Source of the DNA: Epiperipatus broadwayi
Taxonomy: Eukaryota; Onychophora; Udeonychophora; Euonychophora; Peripatidae
Length of the DNA stretch: 64,000 bases
Assembly (NCBI GenBank): GCA_028023455.1
Contig: JAQFVV010006232.1
Span: forward strand, 806,001-870,000
Direction of reading: 5' to 3'
Position numbers and translations under genes: made by a program. Below the pieces are notes generated by a model. That model ran no database searches. It saw nothing but the letters and a program-made list of their open reading frames with translations, and was not told the DNA's origin. Every line of letters begins with the position of its first letter. The first letter of the stretch is position 1. Shown in pieces: positions 23,976-37,352 of the stretch.

Positions 23976-26669
23976 TGAAACAGTAAGGTCTGCTTTGCAG
24001 ATCTTCGTTTCACCTTTTCTCACCTACTTCCTACCCTCATACCTTAGTTTGAACCCCAATCTATCGTAGTGTGTCTGCAATACACTTATATACCGAAAAT
24101 CCTGCCTAATTTTAAACCACGAGCACAATGCTCATATTATATATATAACTTATTCCCAAATAAAATAAAATATTATGAATTATGTATTTGTTCACATAAT
24201 TTACATTTATTAAAAAGTAAGTTATATAAGTCGTAATTGCGCACACACTATGATATCCATTTTAAAACATATCAAAATTATAAATTGTTAGTTATTTTGT
24301 TTGGATCTATTTACAAATATATTACCATCGTAATACATTTTGATTTAAAATAAAATTCATTTAGTAAATATTCGTTTAGTAGATAGATTCAAATATTACA
24401 ATTTAAAATAAAATAATTTTCGTTTTATTTAATAAAAATCATCCCAAATATTTCTGTTAAAATAAATGAGGGACAATAGTTTAATTATATAAGTTTATCT
24501 AAAAACAGCAGCTGTCCACTTAAGTTTTCTTTAATTAGTAGCAGTAATTTTAATTAAATCTAGTTTGTAATTCAAATGTCGACGGGGAAGTTAACAAAAG
24601 AAATTAATTAATGTTGAATTCCTTTAGACATTCGGATAGATTTAATTAGAGCAGATAAGTCCAATAATTTTGTACACTCCAGGGCAAGTCTATTGTTAAA
24701 TTTTACTATAAAAAGGATGGTTTTCTTTTGTTCTCCATTCTAAGCTTTTAAAGAATTCTGAGTTGTCTAAAGGTTTCTGAGTTGTTCTAAGATTCTAATA
24801 ATTTGCTAACCTTGACATGTCCGAGTAGAGGTGTTAAGATGGCTATGTCCCCTCAGAATAGCCAGCCGCTACTCCATACTATCAGAAGTTATCACATGGA
24901 CCCCGGAACTGCTGCTGCCGCTGCCAAAATATGAACATTTCAGATTTTGCTGCTGAATTATAAAACCTGCTGAACATCTACCTGCAAATGCGTTTCCAGA
25001 GGTAACCCAAATTAACCCAAGAGCTCTTGTGATTCCTAACTAACATGCTATAGCTAATTAACATTGTTTTCTTATATTTCACAACTTCATTATGTATTTC
25101 TTTCATGTATTTAAATATACTCAACATTTTGCTCTCTATCCTTGGGTTAATATTTTCTATTTATAAAGCTTTCTTTTATTGTATTATGATAATGTGTCAG
25201 AATCGTCTTTGACCGAGTGAACTATTCCCTCTATTGAAAGTAAGACACCGCTATTAAGGCATATTTTAAATTTATAATTTTCCAATTTTATTATCTTGCA
25301 AATCACTCGTTCGAGGGCAATTCTTTTCTTTAATGTAATGTAATCACATAGTTTAAAATCTACATGCTATTGATTTTAATCTAATATAAGAGTATGCGCG
25401 AAGTCAATGATTTAAATGTGTCCCCAAATGCATGATTGCTTATATAAATCTATACTTACTTTTCAAACCCACAAGCATGCATTTTCCTATTTTAATTACC
25501 GTGTTCTACTTTCATTATAAAGTTCATCATTGATGTCGAGAATGTGTGGACCCTCTTAAATGAATTTCGGGGAATTTGATTGGGCATTTCTCTTAATCCG
25601 AGTAAAACCCATTTAATATGTTTTTATATACACTAGTCTCATATTGCTGGTACATGAATTGGTTGTTGAGACCGCTTTGTTTTATTTTTCCAAGGATTCT
25701 TTACACGGCTAAGGCCGTTCTCTCCACGCTTGCGGTTTCCAGGCAGAGGGTGTCCCAAATGACACCCCTGGGAATTAAATGCAATCGTCACCCAGTCGCT
25801 AAGTTTCGGCTGTTTGTCAAAATACTTTCCTACGGGTTAGCGGCGAGATGCCCTCTTTTAGTTATTCCGGATCTTCAATATTGTTTCATTTTATATTTAT
25901 TTTACAAAGCATCCGTGACTTAAACGAGTCACACCCTCCAACTTTATAAATTCACTATCAGCAATACTGACCTCCCAATACAAATCTATTATTATTATTC
26001 TCAAATAAATGCTTTGATCCCATTCCCACGTTTGCTTAGTAAGCTTTAGTCCGTACTATTCTTGAAATCAATAAATATTTTAGAACATTTAATTTCAAAT
26101 ATTGTCTTAAACTTGTCTATTTACTCAAAGCACCTCGCACATGTTCCTATCTTGTCAAGCACATTATCGTAACGCTATTAGCCCGAGGAATAGAATATAT
26201 CACTCTGTTTTAAAACCTTTTGTCATTACTGAAATATAAATGCCAACAATTATTTAATACGCGTCCCTGTCTCATATAAGCAGACAGTGGCGTTATATAT
26301 ATATATAAATAAATTGTGTGAAATTATTTAAAACTAAATTTTATCTCTTATTTTATTTGATTCCTATCACTGTCTCGGTCTATATATATATATTTTCTGC
26401 ATTTCTTTTATAAATCCATAGACGTTAATTAGCCACCCAAACTTATCTTAGTATAGAGTCTTTTGTTTCTCCCTGACCACCAGGCACCGGTAAAAGGTTA
26501 TACTAGTTGTAGCATCAGATGCATTATCACGTAGGTGGCGCTGTGAAATTTGGACTTTAGATTCGAACTTAGTATATCTAGAAGGCAACCCCTCCTAGAA
26601 TGTTCAGTTTAGTGTCTGGGGTTTGAATTATGCAGTGTGTTAGCGAGATAGACGATTCTGACCGTTACA
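23976..26669 (+). repeat. 3' LTR of element 1
   Basis: 2694 bases, matching the 5' LTR end to end apart from substitutions and the 26 bases missing from the 5' copy. In the 25618-25860 stretch it is closer to the LTR of element 2 than to its own partner, because the 5' LTR has lost CpG sites there. Confidence 0.85.
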
Positions 26670-27350
26670 CATCTTACTAATAGATGATCACTTCCTGTGT
26701 TAAATTTATTAAGAACATTACAATCTTGAAATATGTATTTTCTGTTAGTCAAAATATAATCCAATTCTGCTGTACCCTCATTTGCATGCTTCCATGTCCA
26801 TTTGCTTTTAACATTTTTCTGAAAAAAAAAATTCATAATTTAAAGTTTTTATTTTTCTGCAAACTCCTCAAGTCTATGTCCTCTTCCATTTCTATTACCA
26901 TAATAGCCAAAGTTACCTACAACACTTTCATCTTTCATTTGCTTAGCAATTCTAGCATTAAAGTCTCCCATAACAATTTTAAAATGTTGTTTACACTAAT
27001 CAATAGCCATTTGTTCATCTATATAAAAATACTCTACTACTTCATCACTATGAGAATTTGTTGGGTCATAAACCTGAATTATCTGCTTTGGTATCTGCTG
27101 CATCTGTTATTAAAATAAATAACTAATCTTGCCATTCTACCTGATACACCTGATACACCATCAATCTGAGCATTTGTGCCTTTATAGTAGAGTACATGTC
27201 CACTTTTTAAATCAATTGTCTCTTCACTTTTTCTTTTTCTTCTAACTTTATAAAGTCCAATAATATCCCATTTAATATAAGACAGTTCCTCTTTGAATTC
27301 TTGCAATCTTTTTTCACTTGAGAGTGATCTGTAGTTGTATGTACCTAATT
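26670..27350 (-). pseudogene. LINE endonuclease domain (APE type), broken
   Basis: From about 27346 on the minus strand the text is GTYNYRSLSSEKRLQEF, then YIKWDIIGLYKVRRKRK, then LKSGHVLYYKGTN. This is the beginning of the apurinic-type endonuclease of RTE-like LINEs (gtyNvRsl, then W-DIIGLsEvRRkG, then l-SGh-lyykG). After several frame breaks 26836-26670 gives KWTWKHANEGTAELDYIL and GSDHLLVR, the last two endonuclease blocks including the SDH triad. Such enzymes nick target DNA to prime reverse transcription. The stops make this a relic. The frame ends exactly where the LTR element was inserted and resumes at 18809. Confidence 0.8.
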
Positions 27351-29568
27351 AAAAAGTCATCATCAAATGGCAGCCTATGTTCACAATCAGGGGATTCTTA
27401 GCCACCTCCACCTTTGGCCACCAACTGCTGTCTTAGTTGGTGACTTTACAGCCCCCTGGAAATATGAGTCATGATTTATTTTTGTCTGTCATGATTGTAA
27501 TATCTATTGGATAAACATCATTTACATGTACATTAATTCTGCTTTATCAGGCAACTGAGAAAAAAGACCATGATGTTTTTTGATCTTAAACTCAGAGATA
27601 AAAAGCCAATAAACTCACCATGCTGGTTAATGCATGTTGGTGAGCAGCCCATCCAAGTTCATATACTATATGAATAATCACATAGTAATAACAGCTGCAA
27701 CGACAAGAACATATGGAGTGGACATTAAGAATTTGCTTTTCTCAGTTCCTTTAAGGCCTCTAAAAGGAATCAAAGGGTCTCCTTTCAGTTAATAGCAAAC
27801 TCCTTTCTGCAGCCATGTTTTTTAAAATATCCACAAATCTATCCATTCCACCTTCTATGTTTTATGAAGCCTTCCAAAAAAAAATTATTCTAGAAGATTT
27901 TATTTCTATTTAAAAATTCAGTTACTTTGTTTACTGATTGAAAAAATATATGTGAAAACCTGTTAAATTAATATCTTTACTTTACAAATTTATAAAGCAA
28001 TTATTTTTGTTTATTGTGGATACAAATTCTTTATTAAATGCAATATTTTGCCAAATATATTTTTTAATAAAAATTGTAAAAGTAATTGCTTTGCCTTACA
28101 TAAATTTATTTTTGACATGAAAAACATAATGTATTGATAAGACTAGAAAAAATGATCACAACCTTATGATAGTCACCTGATACCTATTTATTAAAATTAT
28201 AAAAAAAAAGTGTAACAAATTCGAATATTTATTTAATATCAATTTTATTGACTATAATGAGAAATTTTATTAAAATAAAATTTGTCAAAACTTAACATAT
28301 ATGCTGATTAATTAACTGAGTAATAATTAGAAATAATTCCTTGTAGATTTTTTAAATTTTATCTTATAAATGTAAATATAAATTAAATAAGAGATACCAA
28401 TATTAAATATTAAGAATTATAAAACCTCAAAAATAAATATTAAATCACTGTACCTATAAAACAGATAAATGTCTTACCTTAAATCTAAGGACTCAGTCAG
28501 ACGTTCAGAAGTTAAAAATGTCCATTTCAAGTATTTTCATAGAAATAGTAATAAATATGTAAATTAAACATGTGAAATAACTTAAATTTCAAGAGAGATA
28601 AATCTAAAAGTCTTGAAAACTCAAATGTAATTTTGCTTATAATCTAAATAGAATCTAGGAAGAAAATCTCTTAAGAAATTAAAATTAACAGTCAAAGAAT
28701 ATATAAATTATTTAAATACTTAAAGATAAATCAGAGAATATAATAAATTAAGTAATATCTATTAATTTTAAGTATTAGGAACAAATAATAGAATTTATAA
28801 ACCTCCCAAATAAATATTTATGTAACGGAATCCTTAGATCCAAAATTAAACAGCTAATATGAAATTGCATTGATATAATAGCTAAACTTTTTTTTTTCTC
28901 TAAATATTATTATTTAGTCAGAGCATTTAATGCTAATAGATCTCATTTAATATCTTGTATATTTTTTATTTATATACACAATTAAATATATATAAATTTA
29001 GATGGTTTAGTTAATAAATAATAATAATAAAATAGATTTTCCTACAGAGTATTCACAATCTTAATCAAATTATGATTTTTTAAAAATTTAATTGCAACTC
29101 ATCATTTAAATATTGTAATTATTTTTATTGATGATATCAAAGTCTTTAAAATTAATAGAATTATAGAATCAAAATATGATAAATGTATACTTAAGAAAAA
29201 ATAGAGCAGATATAGATTATAGGTCTTGTCATATCTGAATTTGCCTTCAGAAGTAAAGTAGTTCAGATTCTTTCCTTGACTATTAGGATTGAGCACTCAT
29301 GGTCACCAACCAATGTGTAAACATGTAGATAATGAATGTATAAACATAGCCAAAGGATAAAACATAAATATGGCCAATGTGTAAACAAGTGTATAAAATT
29401 CTATCATTGAATAATATGGACCATTGGGCAATGATGCTTTCTGAATCCAATTGCTGTCAGTAAGATAGGGATCTGGCTATAAATAGTCAGCCTTTTTGCA
29501 AGCAAACCAGAAAGAGAGAGAGAGATAATGTATGTCTAATCTGAAAGTGTGTCTACTATAATCATTAC
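27351..29568. other. AT-rich DNA, possibly LINE leader then unassigned
   Basis: 27360-27480 is richer in G and C than its surroundings (CCACCTCCACCTTTGGCCAC) and may be the 5' leader of the minus-strand LINE. The rest has no gene I can support; the ORF at 29102-29296 has no motif. At 29482-29489 there is a good TATA motif (CTATAAATAG). A phrase around CCATTGGGCAATGATGCTTTC near 29418 recurs in altered form near 34560, on the other side of LTR element 2. Confidence 0.5.
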
Positions 29569-32267
29569 TGAAACAGTAAGGTCTGCTTTGCAGATCTTCG
29601 TTTCACCTTTTCTCACCTACTTCCTACCCTCATACCTTAGTTTGAACCCCAATCTATTGTAGTGTGTCTGCAATACACTTATATACCGAAAATCCCGCCT
29701 AATTTTAAACCACGAACACAATGCTCATATTATATATATAACTTATTACCAAATAGAATAAAATATTATGAATTATGTATTTGTTCACATAATTTACATT
29801 TATTAAAAAGTAAGTTATATAAGTTGTAATTGCGCATACACTATGATATCCATTTTAAAACATATCAAAATTATAAATTGTTAGTTATTTTGTTTGGATC
29901 TATTTACAAATATATTACCATCGTAATATATTTTGATTTAAAATAAAATTCATTTAGTAAATATTCATTTAGTAAATAGATTCAAATATTGCAATTTAAA
30001 AAGTAAAATCATTTTCTTTAATTTAATAAAAGTTATTCCAAATATTTCTGTTAAAATAAATGAGGGACAATAGTTTAATTAGTAAATGTTGTATAAGTTT
30101 ATCTAAAAACAGCAGATGTCCACTTAAGGTTTTCTTTAATTAATAAAAGTAATTTTTAACTAAATCTAGTTTTTAATTCGAATGTCGACGGGGAAGTTAA
30201 CAAAAGAAATTAATTAATGTTGAATTCCTTTAGACATTCGGATAAATTTAATTACAGCAGATAAGTCCAATAATTTTGTACGCTCCAGGGCAAGTCTATT
30301 GTTAAATTTTACTATAAAAAGAATGTTTTTCTTTTGTTCTCCTTTTCTAAGCTTTTAAAGAATTCTGAGTTGTCTAAAGGTTTCTGAGTTGTTCTAAGAT
30401 TCTAATAATTTGCTAACCTTGACATGTCCGAGTAGAGGCGTTAAGATGGCTATGTCCCCTCGGAATAGCCAGCCGCTGCTCCATACCATCAGAAGTTATC
30501 ACACGGAGCCCGGAACTGCTGTTGCCGCTGCAAAATATGAACATTCCAGATTTTTCTGCTGAATTATAAAACCTGCCAAACATCTAACTGCAAATGCATT
30601 TCCAAAGGTAACCCAAATTAACCCAAGAGCTCTTGTGATTCCTAACTACCATGCTATAGCTATTTAACATTGTTTTCTTATATTTCACAACTTCATTATG
30701 TATTTCTTTCATGTATTTAAATATACTCAACATTTTGCTTTCTATCCTTGGGTTAATATTTTCTATTTATAAATCTTTCTTTTATTTTATTATGATAATG
30801 TGTCAGAATCGTCTTTGACCGAGTGAACTATTCCCTCTAAAGTAAGACGCCGCTATTAAGGCATATTTTATATTTATAATTTTCCAATTTTATTATCTTG
30901 CAAATCACTCGTTCGAGGGCGATTCTTTTCTTTAATGTAACATAATCACATATTTTAAAATCTACATGCTATTGATTTTAATCTAATATAAGAGTATGTG
31001 CAAAGTCAATGATTTAAATGTGTCCCCAAATGCATGATTGCGTATATAAATCTATACTTACTCTTCAAACCCGCAAGCATGCATTTTCCTATTTTAATTA
31101 CCATGTTCTACTTTCATTATAAAGTTCATCATTGATGTCGAGAATGTGCGGACCCTCTTAAATGAATTTCGGGGAATTTGATTGGGCATTTCTCTTAATC
31201 CGAGTAAAACCCATTTAGTATGTTTTTATATACACTAGTCTCGTATTGCTGGTACATGAATTGGTTGTTGAGACCGATTTGTTTTATTTTTCCAAGGATT
31301 CTTTACACAGCTAAGGCCGTTCTCTCCACGCTTGCAGTTTCCAGGCAGAGGGTGTCCCAAATGACACCCCTGGGAATTAAATGCAATCGTCACCCAGTCG
31401 CTAAGTTTCGGCTGTTCATCAAAATACTTTCCTATGGGTTAGCGGCGAGATGCCCTCCGTAATTATTCTGGATCTTCAATATTGTTTCATTTTATATTTA
31501 TTTTACAAAGCATCCGTGACTTAAACGAGTCACACCCTCCAACTTTATAAATTCACTATCAGCAATACTGACCTCCCAATACAAATCTATTATTATTCTC
31601 AAATAAATGCTTTGATCCCATTCCCACGTTTGCTTAGTAAGCTTTAGTCCGTACTATTCTCGAAATCAATAAATATTTTAGAACATTTAATTTCAAATAT
31701 TGTCTTAAACTTGTCTATTTACTCAAAGCACCTCGCACATGTTCCTATCTTGTCAAGCCCATTATTGTAACGATATTAGCCTGAGGAATAGAATATATCA
31801 CTGTTTTAAAACCTTTTGTCTTTATTAAAATATAAATACCAACAATTATTTAATATGTGTCCCTGTCTCATATAAGCAGACAGTGGCATTATATATATAG
31901 TTATATAAATAAATTGTGTGAAATTATTTAAAACTAAATTTGATCTCTTATTTTATTTGATTCTTATCACTTTCTCGGTTTATATATATATTTTCTGCAT
32001 TTCTTTTGTAAATCCATAGATGTTAATTAGCCACCCAAACTTTTTTTAGTATAGAGTCTTTTGTTTCTCCCTGACCACCAGGCACCGGTAAAAGGTTATA
32101 CTAGTTGTAGCATCAGATGTGTTATCACGTAGGTGGCACTGTGAAATTTGTACTTTAGATTTGAACTTAGTATATCTAGAAGGCAACCCCTCCTAGAATG
32201 TTCAGTTTAGTGTCTGGGGTTTGAATTATGCAGTGTGTTAGCGAGACAGACGATTCTGACCGTTACA
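29569..32267 (+). repeat. 5' LTR of element 2
   Basis: 2699 bases, TGAAAC...GTTACA. It keeps the 26 bases lost from the 5' LTR of element 1, the TATA box at 30313, and an 80-codon open frame at 31220-31462 shared by all copies. Small insertions and substitutions are scattered along it. Confidence 0.85.
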
Positions 32268-33007
32268 TAGTAATTTTTTTTTCCGGGTCCATGGCTTGCC
32301 CAAACATGGAGCCTCGATTCTTTAAACACCCACATCCCTGTAGATCTCAATTATATAAACACCCACATCTCTGTAGCTTAATTTTAGCATTTTGTATTGT
32401 ATTTAATCACTCAAATCCTTTATATTTTTGATATATAAAATATCTTTTCAAACTCTATGCTATCTATATTGTTTATTTGCGTGTATATTTCATATATTTT
32501 GTTTGGCTCGGGCATTCAATTACTTATCCTATATAATCAGAACTTGTCCAAACATGCTATAATGCAATACGAGCCATCTGTATTATCTGTATTTATTGTT
32601 TCACTTAAATCACGCTATGTACGCATAGCGTAAATTACTTAAATGTTGTCCCAAATGAATATTGTAACAATTATAAATATTTCAAATATTGTATTTTCTA
32701 TCAAAATAAAGTTTTATCGGCTCAACGTGCAAGATAGCATAATGATAATTTCGTACGGTAATGACCTAGATATAATAGGCTATCGTATGGAATGCAGAAA
32801 TAATTATAAATCAAATGTTTTAATCAATAAAAAAAAATGCGAATGTTTTAACGAGTGCCCATAGTTTAATGGAATAGTTATTAAAATTAATTTTAGGGAA
32901 GCTAACAGTCTATGGATATTTTTAACTGGTGACATGGCGCGCAAGGCTAATTTCACTAAACGGAGTTACTTCTAAAATAAATTTTGTCACCAGGCTCAAT
33001 TCTTTTA

Positions 33008-33507
33008 NNNNNNNNNNNNNNNNNNNNNNNNNNNNNNNNNNNNNNNNNNNNNNNNNNNNNNNNNNNNNNNNNNNNNNNNNNNNNNNNNNNNNNNNNNNNN
33101 NNNNNNNNNNNNNNNNNNNNNNNNNNNNNNNNNNNNNNNNNNNNNNNNNNNNNNNNNNNNNNNNNNNNNNNNNNNNNNNNNNNNNNNNNNNNNNNNNNNN
33201 NNNNNNNNNNNNNNNNNNNNNNNNNNNNNNNNNNNNNNNNNNNNNNNNNNNNNNNNNNNNNNNNNNNNNNNNNNNNNNNNNNNNNNNNNNNNNNNNNNNN
33301 NNNNNNNNNNNNNNNNNNNNNNNNNNNNNNNNNNNNNNNNNNNNNNNNNNNNNNNNNNNNNNNNNNNNNNNNNNNNNNNNNNNNNNNNNNNNNNNNNNNN
33401 NNNNNNNNNNNNNNNNNNNNNNNNNNNNNNNNNNNNNNNNNNNNNNNNNNNNNNNNNNNNNNNNNNNNNNNNNNNNNNNNNNNNNNNNNNNNNNNNNNNN
33501 NNNNNNN
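33008..33507. other. Assembly gap, exactly 500 N
   Basis: The run is exactly 500 N. Against element 1 the missing segment should hold about 1.77 kb of interior, including the ORF, plus about 2.24 kb of the 3' LTR. The real gap is therefore likely near 4.0 kb. ORFs called through the N run are artefacts. Confidence 0.95.
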
Positions 33508-33960
33508 TTTGTTTTTATTGAAATATAAATGCCAACAATTATTTAATACGCGTCCCTGTCTCATATAAGCAGACAGTGGCATTATATATATATTTATATA
33601 AATAAATTGTGTGAAATTATTTAAAACTAAATTTGATCTCTTATTTTATTTGATTCCTATAACTGTCTCGGTCTATATATATATTTTCTGCATTTTTTTT
33701 GTAAATCCATAGACGTTAATTAGCCACCCAAACTTCTTTTAGTATAGAGTCTTTTGTTTTTCCCTGACCACCAGGCACCGGTAAAAGGTTATACTAGTTG
33801 TAGCATCAGATGCGTTATCATGTAGGTGGTGCTGTGAAATTTGGACTTTAGATTCGAACTTAGTATATATAGAAGGCAACCCTTCCTAGAATGTTCAGTT
33901 TAGTGTCTGGGGTTTGAATTATGCTGTGTGTTAGCGAGATAGACGATTCTGACCGTTACA
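33508..33960 (+). repeat. 3' LTR of element 2, last 453 bases
   Basis: This matches the last part of the other LTRs (for example 26217-26669) and ends GACCGTTACA followed by the TTAC target repeat. Confidence 0.85.
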
Positions 33961-33964
33961 TTAC

Positions 33965-35287
33965 CAATATGACTATGCAGTGAGGCAAGTCTTCGATAGG
34001 AATAGAAGCTGCTATGACTATGACCAACTCAAGGCAAACTGTCCAGTACAGCTGGAAATGTCTTGACTAGAACTCATGAGGTAAGCTAATATATACAACT
34101 GGAAGTCAGTACAGTCATTCTGGCTCGGCCAGCTCATTATTGACTAAGTTATATATAAAATTGTATTTATTAATGGAATAAAATATATGTATATTTGTTC
34201 TAATAAATTATACATAATAACTTTGTGAGCATTTATATTTTTTGATATTTTTGTTGGTTTGGGTTTGAAACATGCAATCCAGCCAAACACAAACAGATTT
34301 GGTTAAGTCTGACAAAAGGAAAATTTTTCCTATGACTGGAAAAATAGTATAAAATTTGCCAAATTGGCACAGTCAGAGGAAAGAAATATTTTTCCCAATT
34401 GACTGGAAAGTCAAAGTAAATATGCAAGTATACAGTTATATATTCATTATATTAAAAGCACTATTTTGCCTGAATAAAAATCAGATTAAGTAGTTTGGAA
34501 AAAATACATGAGTGCAAAGAAAATAGACTCATAAATTGTATCATTCGTTAGCACAGGCCATTAGGCAATGGTGCTCTCTGAATCTAATTAGATATTGAAG
34601 GAATTTGAACTAGTCCATTTCTGAAGGCAAGATCAGATATAACAGGTTTTCCAAAAACAAATACATTGAACATCAATAAACAAAATTTTTTTAAAAATGT
34701 TAAAATTAGGTTTGTTTTATATTTTGGATTTATCAAATAAACTGCTAAGTTTTAATTTGCTTTTGAACAAAAATTAATATATACTACATAGGATATTTAA
34801 CATTGTAATAATAAAAAAAAACAACTTAATTTGATAATGCAGTTTTAAATAAATCTTGTCATTAAATCTTAGCACTTTAAATAAAAAATTATAATCATCT
34901 GGAAAACATTGCTAACAATCAAATAATATTGTGTTAATATCTAAAAATACCACTAAACTTGGGCACTATCAATTAAACATTTATTATTAGTAATTTCAGC
35001 ATCAAGACAAACTTTTCAAAAGATCAAAATAATACCGAACAATACATGCACATAAATACACTTACATATATACTATGATGCTTTCTTATAATTTTATCAT
35101 TCAAACAAATATTTCAATTCTTAAAGAATTTTTTATTAAAGTAAATCAGAATTAATTTGAATTATACAAAGTTATAATATATATATAATACAATCTTTTT
35201 AATGAATGTTTTGAATGGAAATATTTAATGCATGGAGTTATCAAATTATAATTGATTAATTAGAAATCGGTTAACTTATATATATAT
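33965..35287. other. Unassigned AT-rich DNA
   Basis: 33965-34140 is less AT-rich than the rest, with a possible splice-donor-like GAGGTAAGCT at 34078, but no frame supports an exon. The minus-strand ORF at 34233-34427 has no family motif. Confidence 0.5.
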
Positions 35288-37040
35288 TGTAATGGTATGC
35301 AGTGTACATGCAGAGGTCTGACTTATCCAATGAAATCTTTCTTATGTTCTGGGGAATTGAGGCCTTAATATAATGATACATATGACATGCATATGTTAGA
35401 GAAGAGCTTTGTTATAGCCCCATAATTATCTAGTAGTTAAGATGCAATAAACTTGACCTGATAATTTCCCTCATTATCATAAATAATCTATTCTTAGGGT
35501 TTAATACTACAAGAACTGAAATCATGAGACAGAAATATCTGCCAAGATATAAATCAGAAACAAAGGGAATATTTTATTGAATCTAATTTTTGCCTACTAA
35601 TAGCTAGCTATCGATGATGCACATAATATTTGAAAATTGCTAATGTTTAGGCAAGGAATAGCAGCATTTGAATACTTTCAGGAAAAAAAAAAGATTAAAT
35701 TCAAAGTATTGAGTATGCATAACAACCCCATGTTGATAAATAATAAAACAAACGTGATAAAATCAGATAAATAAATAACTCGCAAAACAGTTTAAGCAAA
35801 ATAAGTGATGGATCTTTTATTCACAATTTCGTTATTTGCTTTCTTTTCAATGGTGAAAATAATAATAGTATCACGACATACGAAACTTATCTCTTTGTAA
35901 TTCATTCCCTTGGCTTTATTGTCATTTAACTTCACAGTATTTATTAATGATATCCATCAAACTATGACTATATTTATATGAAAATCATCTATAGGTAAAA
36001 TACAATGGGGATTAACAATGTCAATAATGTTTTATTACAATCAAATGGTTGAGAATATAGATAGATTTTGAAGGTAAATGATATCAACTATATAATCAAC
36101 AATCATAATTATTGGTGTTCTCTCTTTTTATCAATGTAAACTACACTTCTCTTTGAATATGAATATAAATCTTCCAAGATACACACCTCTTTAAATATAA
36201 ACATAAATCTCCCAGATTATACTTCTCATCAAAAACTCTAAGGTGACCCTCCAAATTTCTCATTTACAAGACTTTGCATTACATTATAAGAAACTATATA
36301 TAAAGATATACTCAGCTATATCCTGTTTATTTTTGAGACTCTACTAAGAAGTCATCACCATACTATAATAACTTTAATGTGTATTGTTTAGAGCCAACTC
36401 TCATGAGTGATAAAGATAATGCTGAATTACACATCTATAACTATAAGTGTATAACATATACAATGCTAGTATAAGAAATTACTCTATTAAACACTTATCT
36501 TATGATTGAGTATATGAAGAAAGAAAATTAGTTAAATTACAATACCCCTAATGATACATTACATAGATGCATGTTGATGATCTTCAAGAAAATACACATA
36601 ATGAATTAATGTCAAATATTCAAAACATAACATTATAACTCACGTGTATTAGATGTATGTACCAAACAGAGAAAAAAAAAGATAAATAACAATTAATATA
36701 TTATTGGGTTTTTTTAAGGAAAAAAAAAGGGTTTTAAAAATGAAAACATATGCATTTGAAAAAAAAATATTAATAGACAAATAAATTACCATTTAGCATT
36801 TTTTTTTCAATAATAAACTTTTTTTTGAAGATTGATAGCCATTTGCATCGTTAATGTCTATCTCTAATCAAATCCAGTCAATATAGCCAAAGAATTGTGA
36901 GGATGAATGCACATATTTTGCAAACATTTAAAAGTCATTTTCTCAAAGCATCTTCCTTTTGTTTAAACCAAGATAACTTAGTGGGAAGATGGCAAAGTTT
37001 TTTCAAAAGCTTTTATTCATTTCTCAAATTAATTTTAGGG

Positions 37041-37051
37041 CAAGAATAGCT
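37041..37051. repeat. Target-site duplication of the hairpin PLE
   Basis: CAAGAATAGCT here and CAAGAATTGCT at 38298-38308 flank the insertion, with one mismatch in 11. The uninterrupted copy B has one such site (ACAAGAAAAGCT near 47696), which makes copy B a natural empty site. Confidence 0.65.
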
Positions 37052-37269
37052 GTGATGATGGTGTTCTATTGATATTTTTATAGTGGACTATTTTCATAAA
37101 CTAATATATGTATTGAAGGTCTTTAGAAAAATTTAAGTTTATTTAAATATTCCAAATACATTCAAATGTTAGTAATAGCACATCAAACAGGTTAGTATAT
37201 GCACATTGTTTCAAGAGGTATTATTTCCCCCTCTTCTTCAGGTATTGCTGACCTGACCAGTGATGGCAT

Positions 37270-37352
37270 TAGCATGGTATTTGAACTTGAATTCTTAGAT
37301 TCTTGAGTATTGAATTTTAAGATAACACTCTAACCAACTGAGCCATCCTACC
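37270..37352 (-). repeat. tRNA-like block in the left PLE arm
   Basis: On the minus strand GGTAGGATGGCTCAGTTGG resembles a tRNA acceptor and D-arm (A box), and GTTCAAATACC a decayed B box. It is the counterpart of 38016-38095. Neither folds into a standard cloverleaf by eye. Confidence 0.5.

Larger units (their letters stand above)
18810..26669 (+). mobile_element. Complete LTR retroelement, non-autonomous, single ORF
   Basis: Direct repeats of 2668 and 2694 bases (18810-21477 and 23976-26669) begin TGAAAC and end GTTACA and enclose 2498 bases. A 4-base duplication (CATC) flanks the whole. The interior has one long ORF (22827-23642) and nothing resembling protease, reverse transcriptase, RNase H or integrase. 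Very long LTRs around an interior without pol is the description of a LARD-type element, which must borrow enzymes from a relative. It interrupts a LINE, and removing it with one target repeat restores the LINE reading frame. A second copy lies at 29569-33960. The orientation is set by the TATA box and the ORF. Confidence 0.85.
29569..33960 (+). mobile_element. Second copy of the LTR element, broken by an assembly gap
   Basis: The left LTR runs 29569-32267, the interior 32268-33007, then N bases, then the last 453 bases of the right LTR (33508-33960). TTAC flanks it on both sides (29565-29568 and 33961-33964), so this is an independent insertion of the same family in the same orientation. It is more diverged from element 1 than the two LTRs of element 1 are from each other. 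The part corresponding to the 271-codon ORF falls in the gap. Confidence 0.85.

Noticed and set aside
29482-29489. TATA box of a host gene
   Set aside because: CTATAAATAG is a good motif, but no ORF, exon or further promoter signal follows before the LTR element starts 80 bases on.
32228-32431. 67-codon ORF beginning MQCVSETDDSDRY across the LTR/interior junction of element 2
   Set aside because: Element 1 has a frame break at the same place, and the frame spans the LTR end and T-run. No support as a gene.
32929-33582. ORFs of about 200 codons crossing the N run on both strands
   Set aside because: They exist only because N is read as open. The real sequence there is missing.
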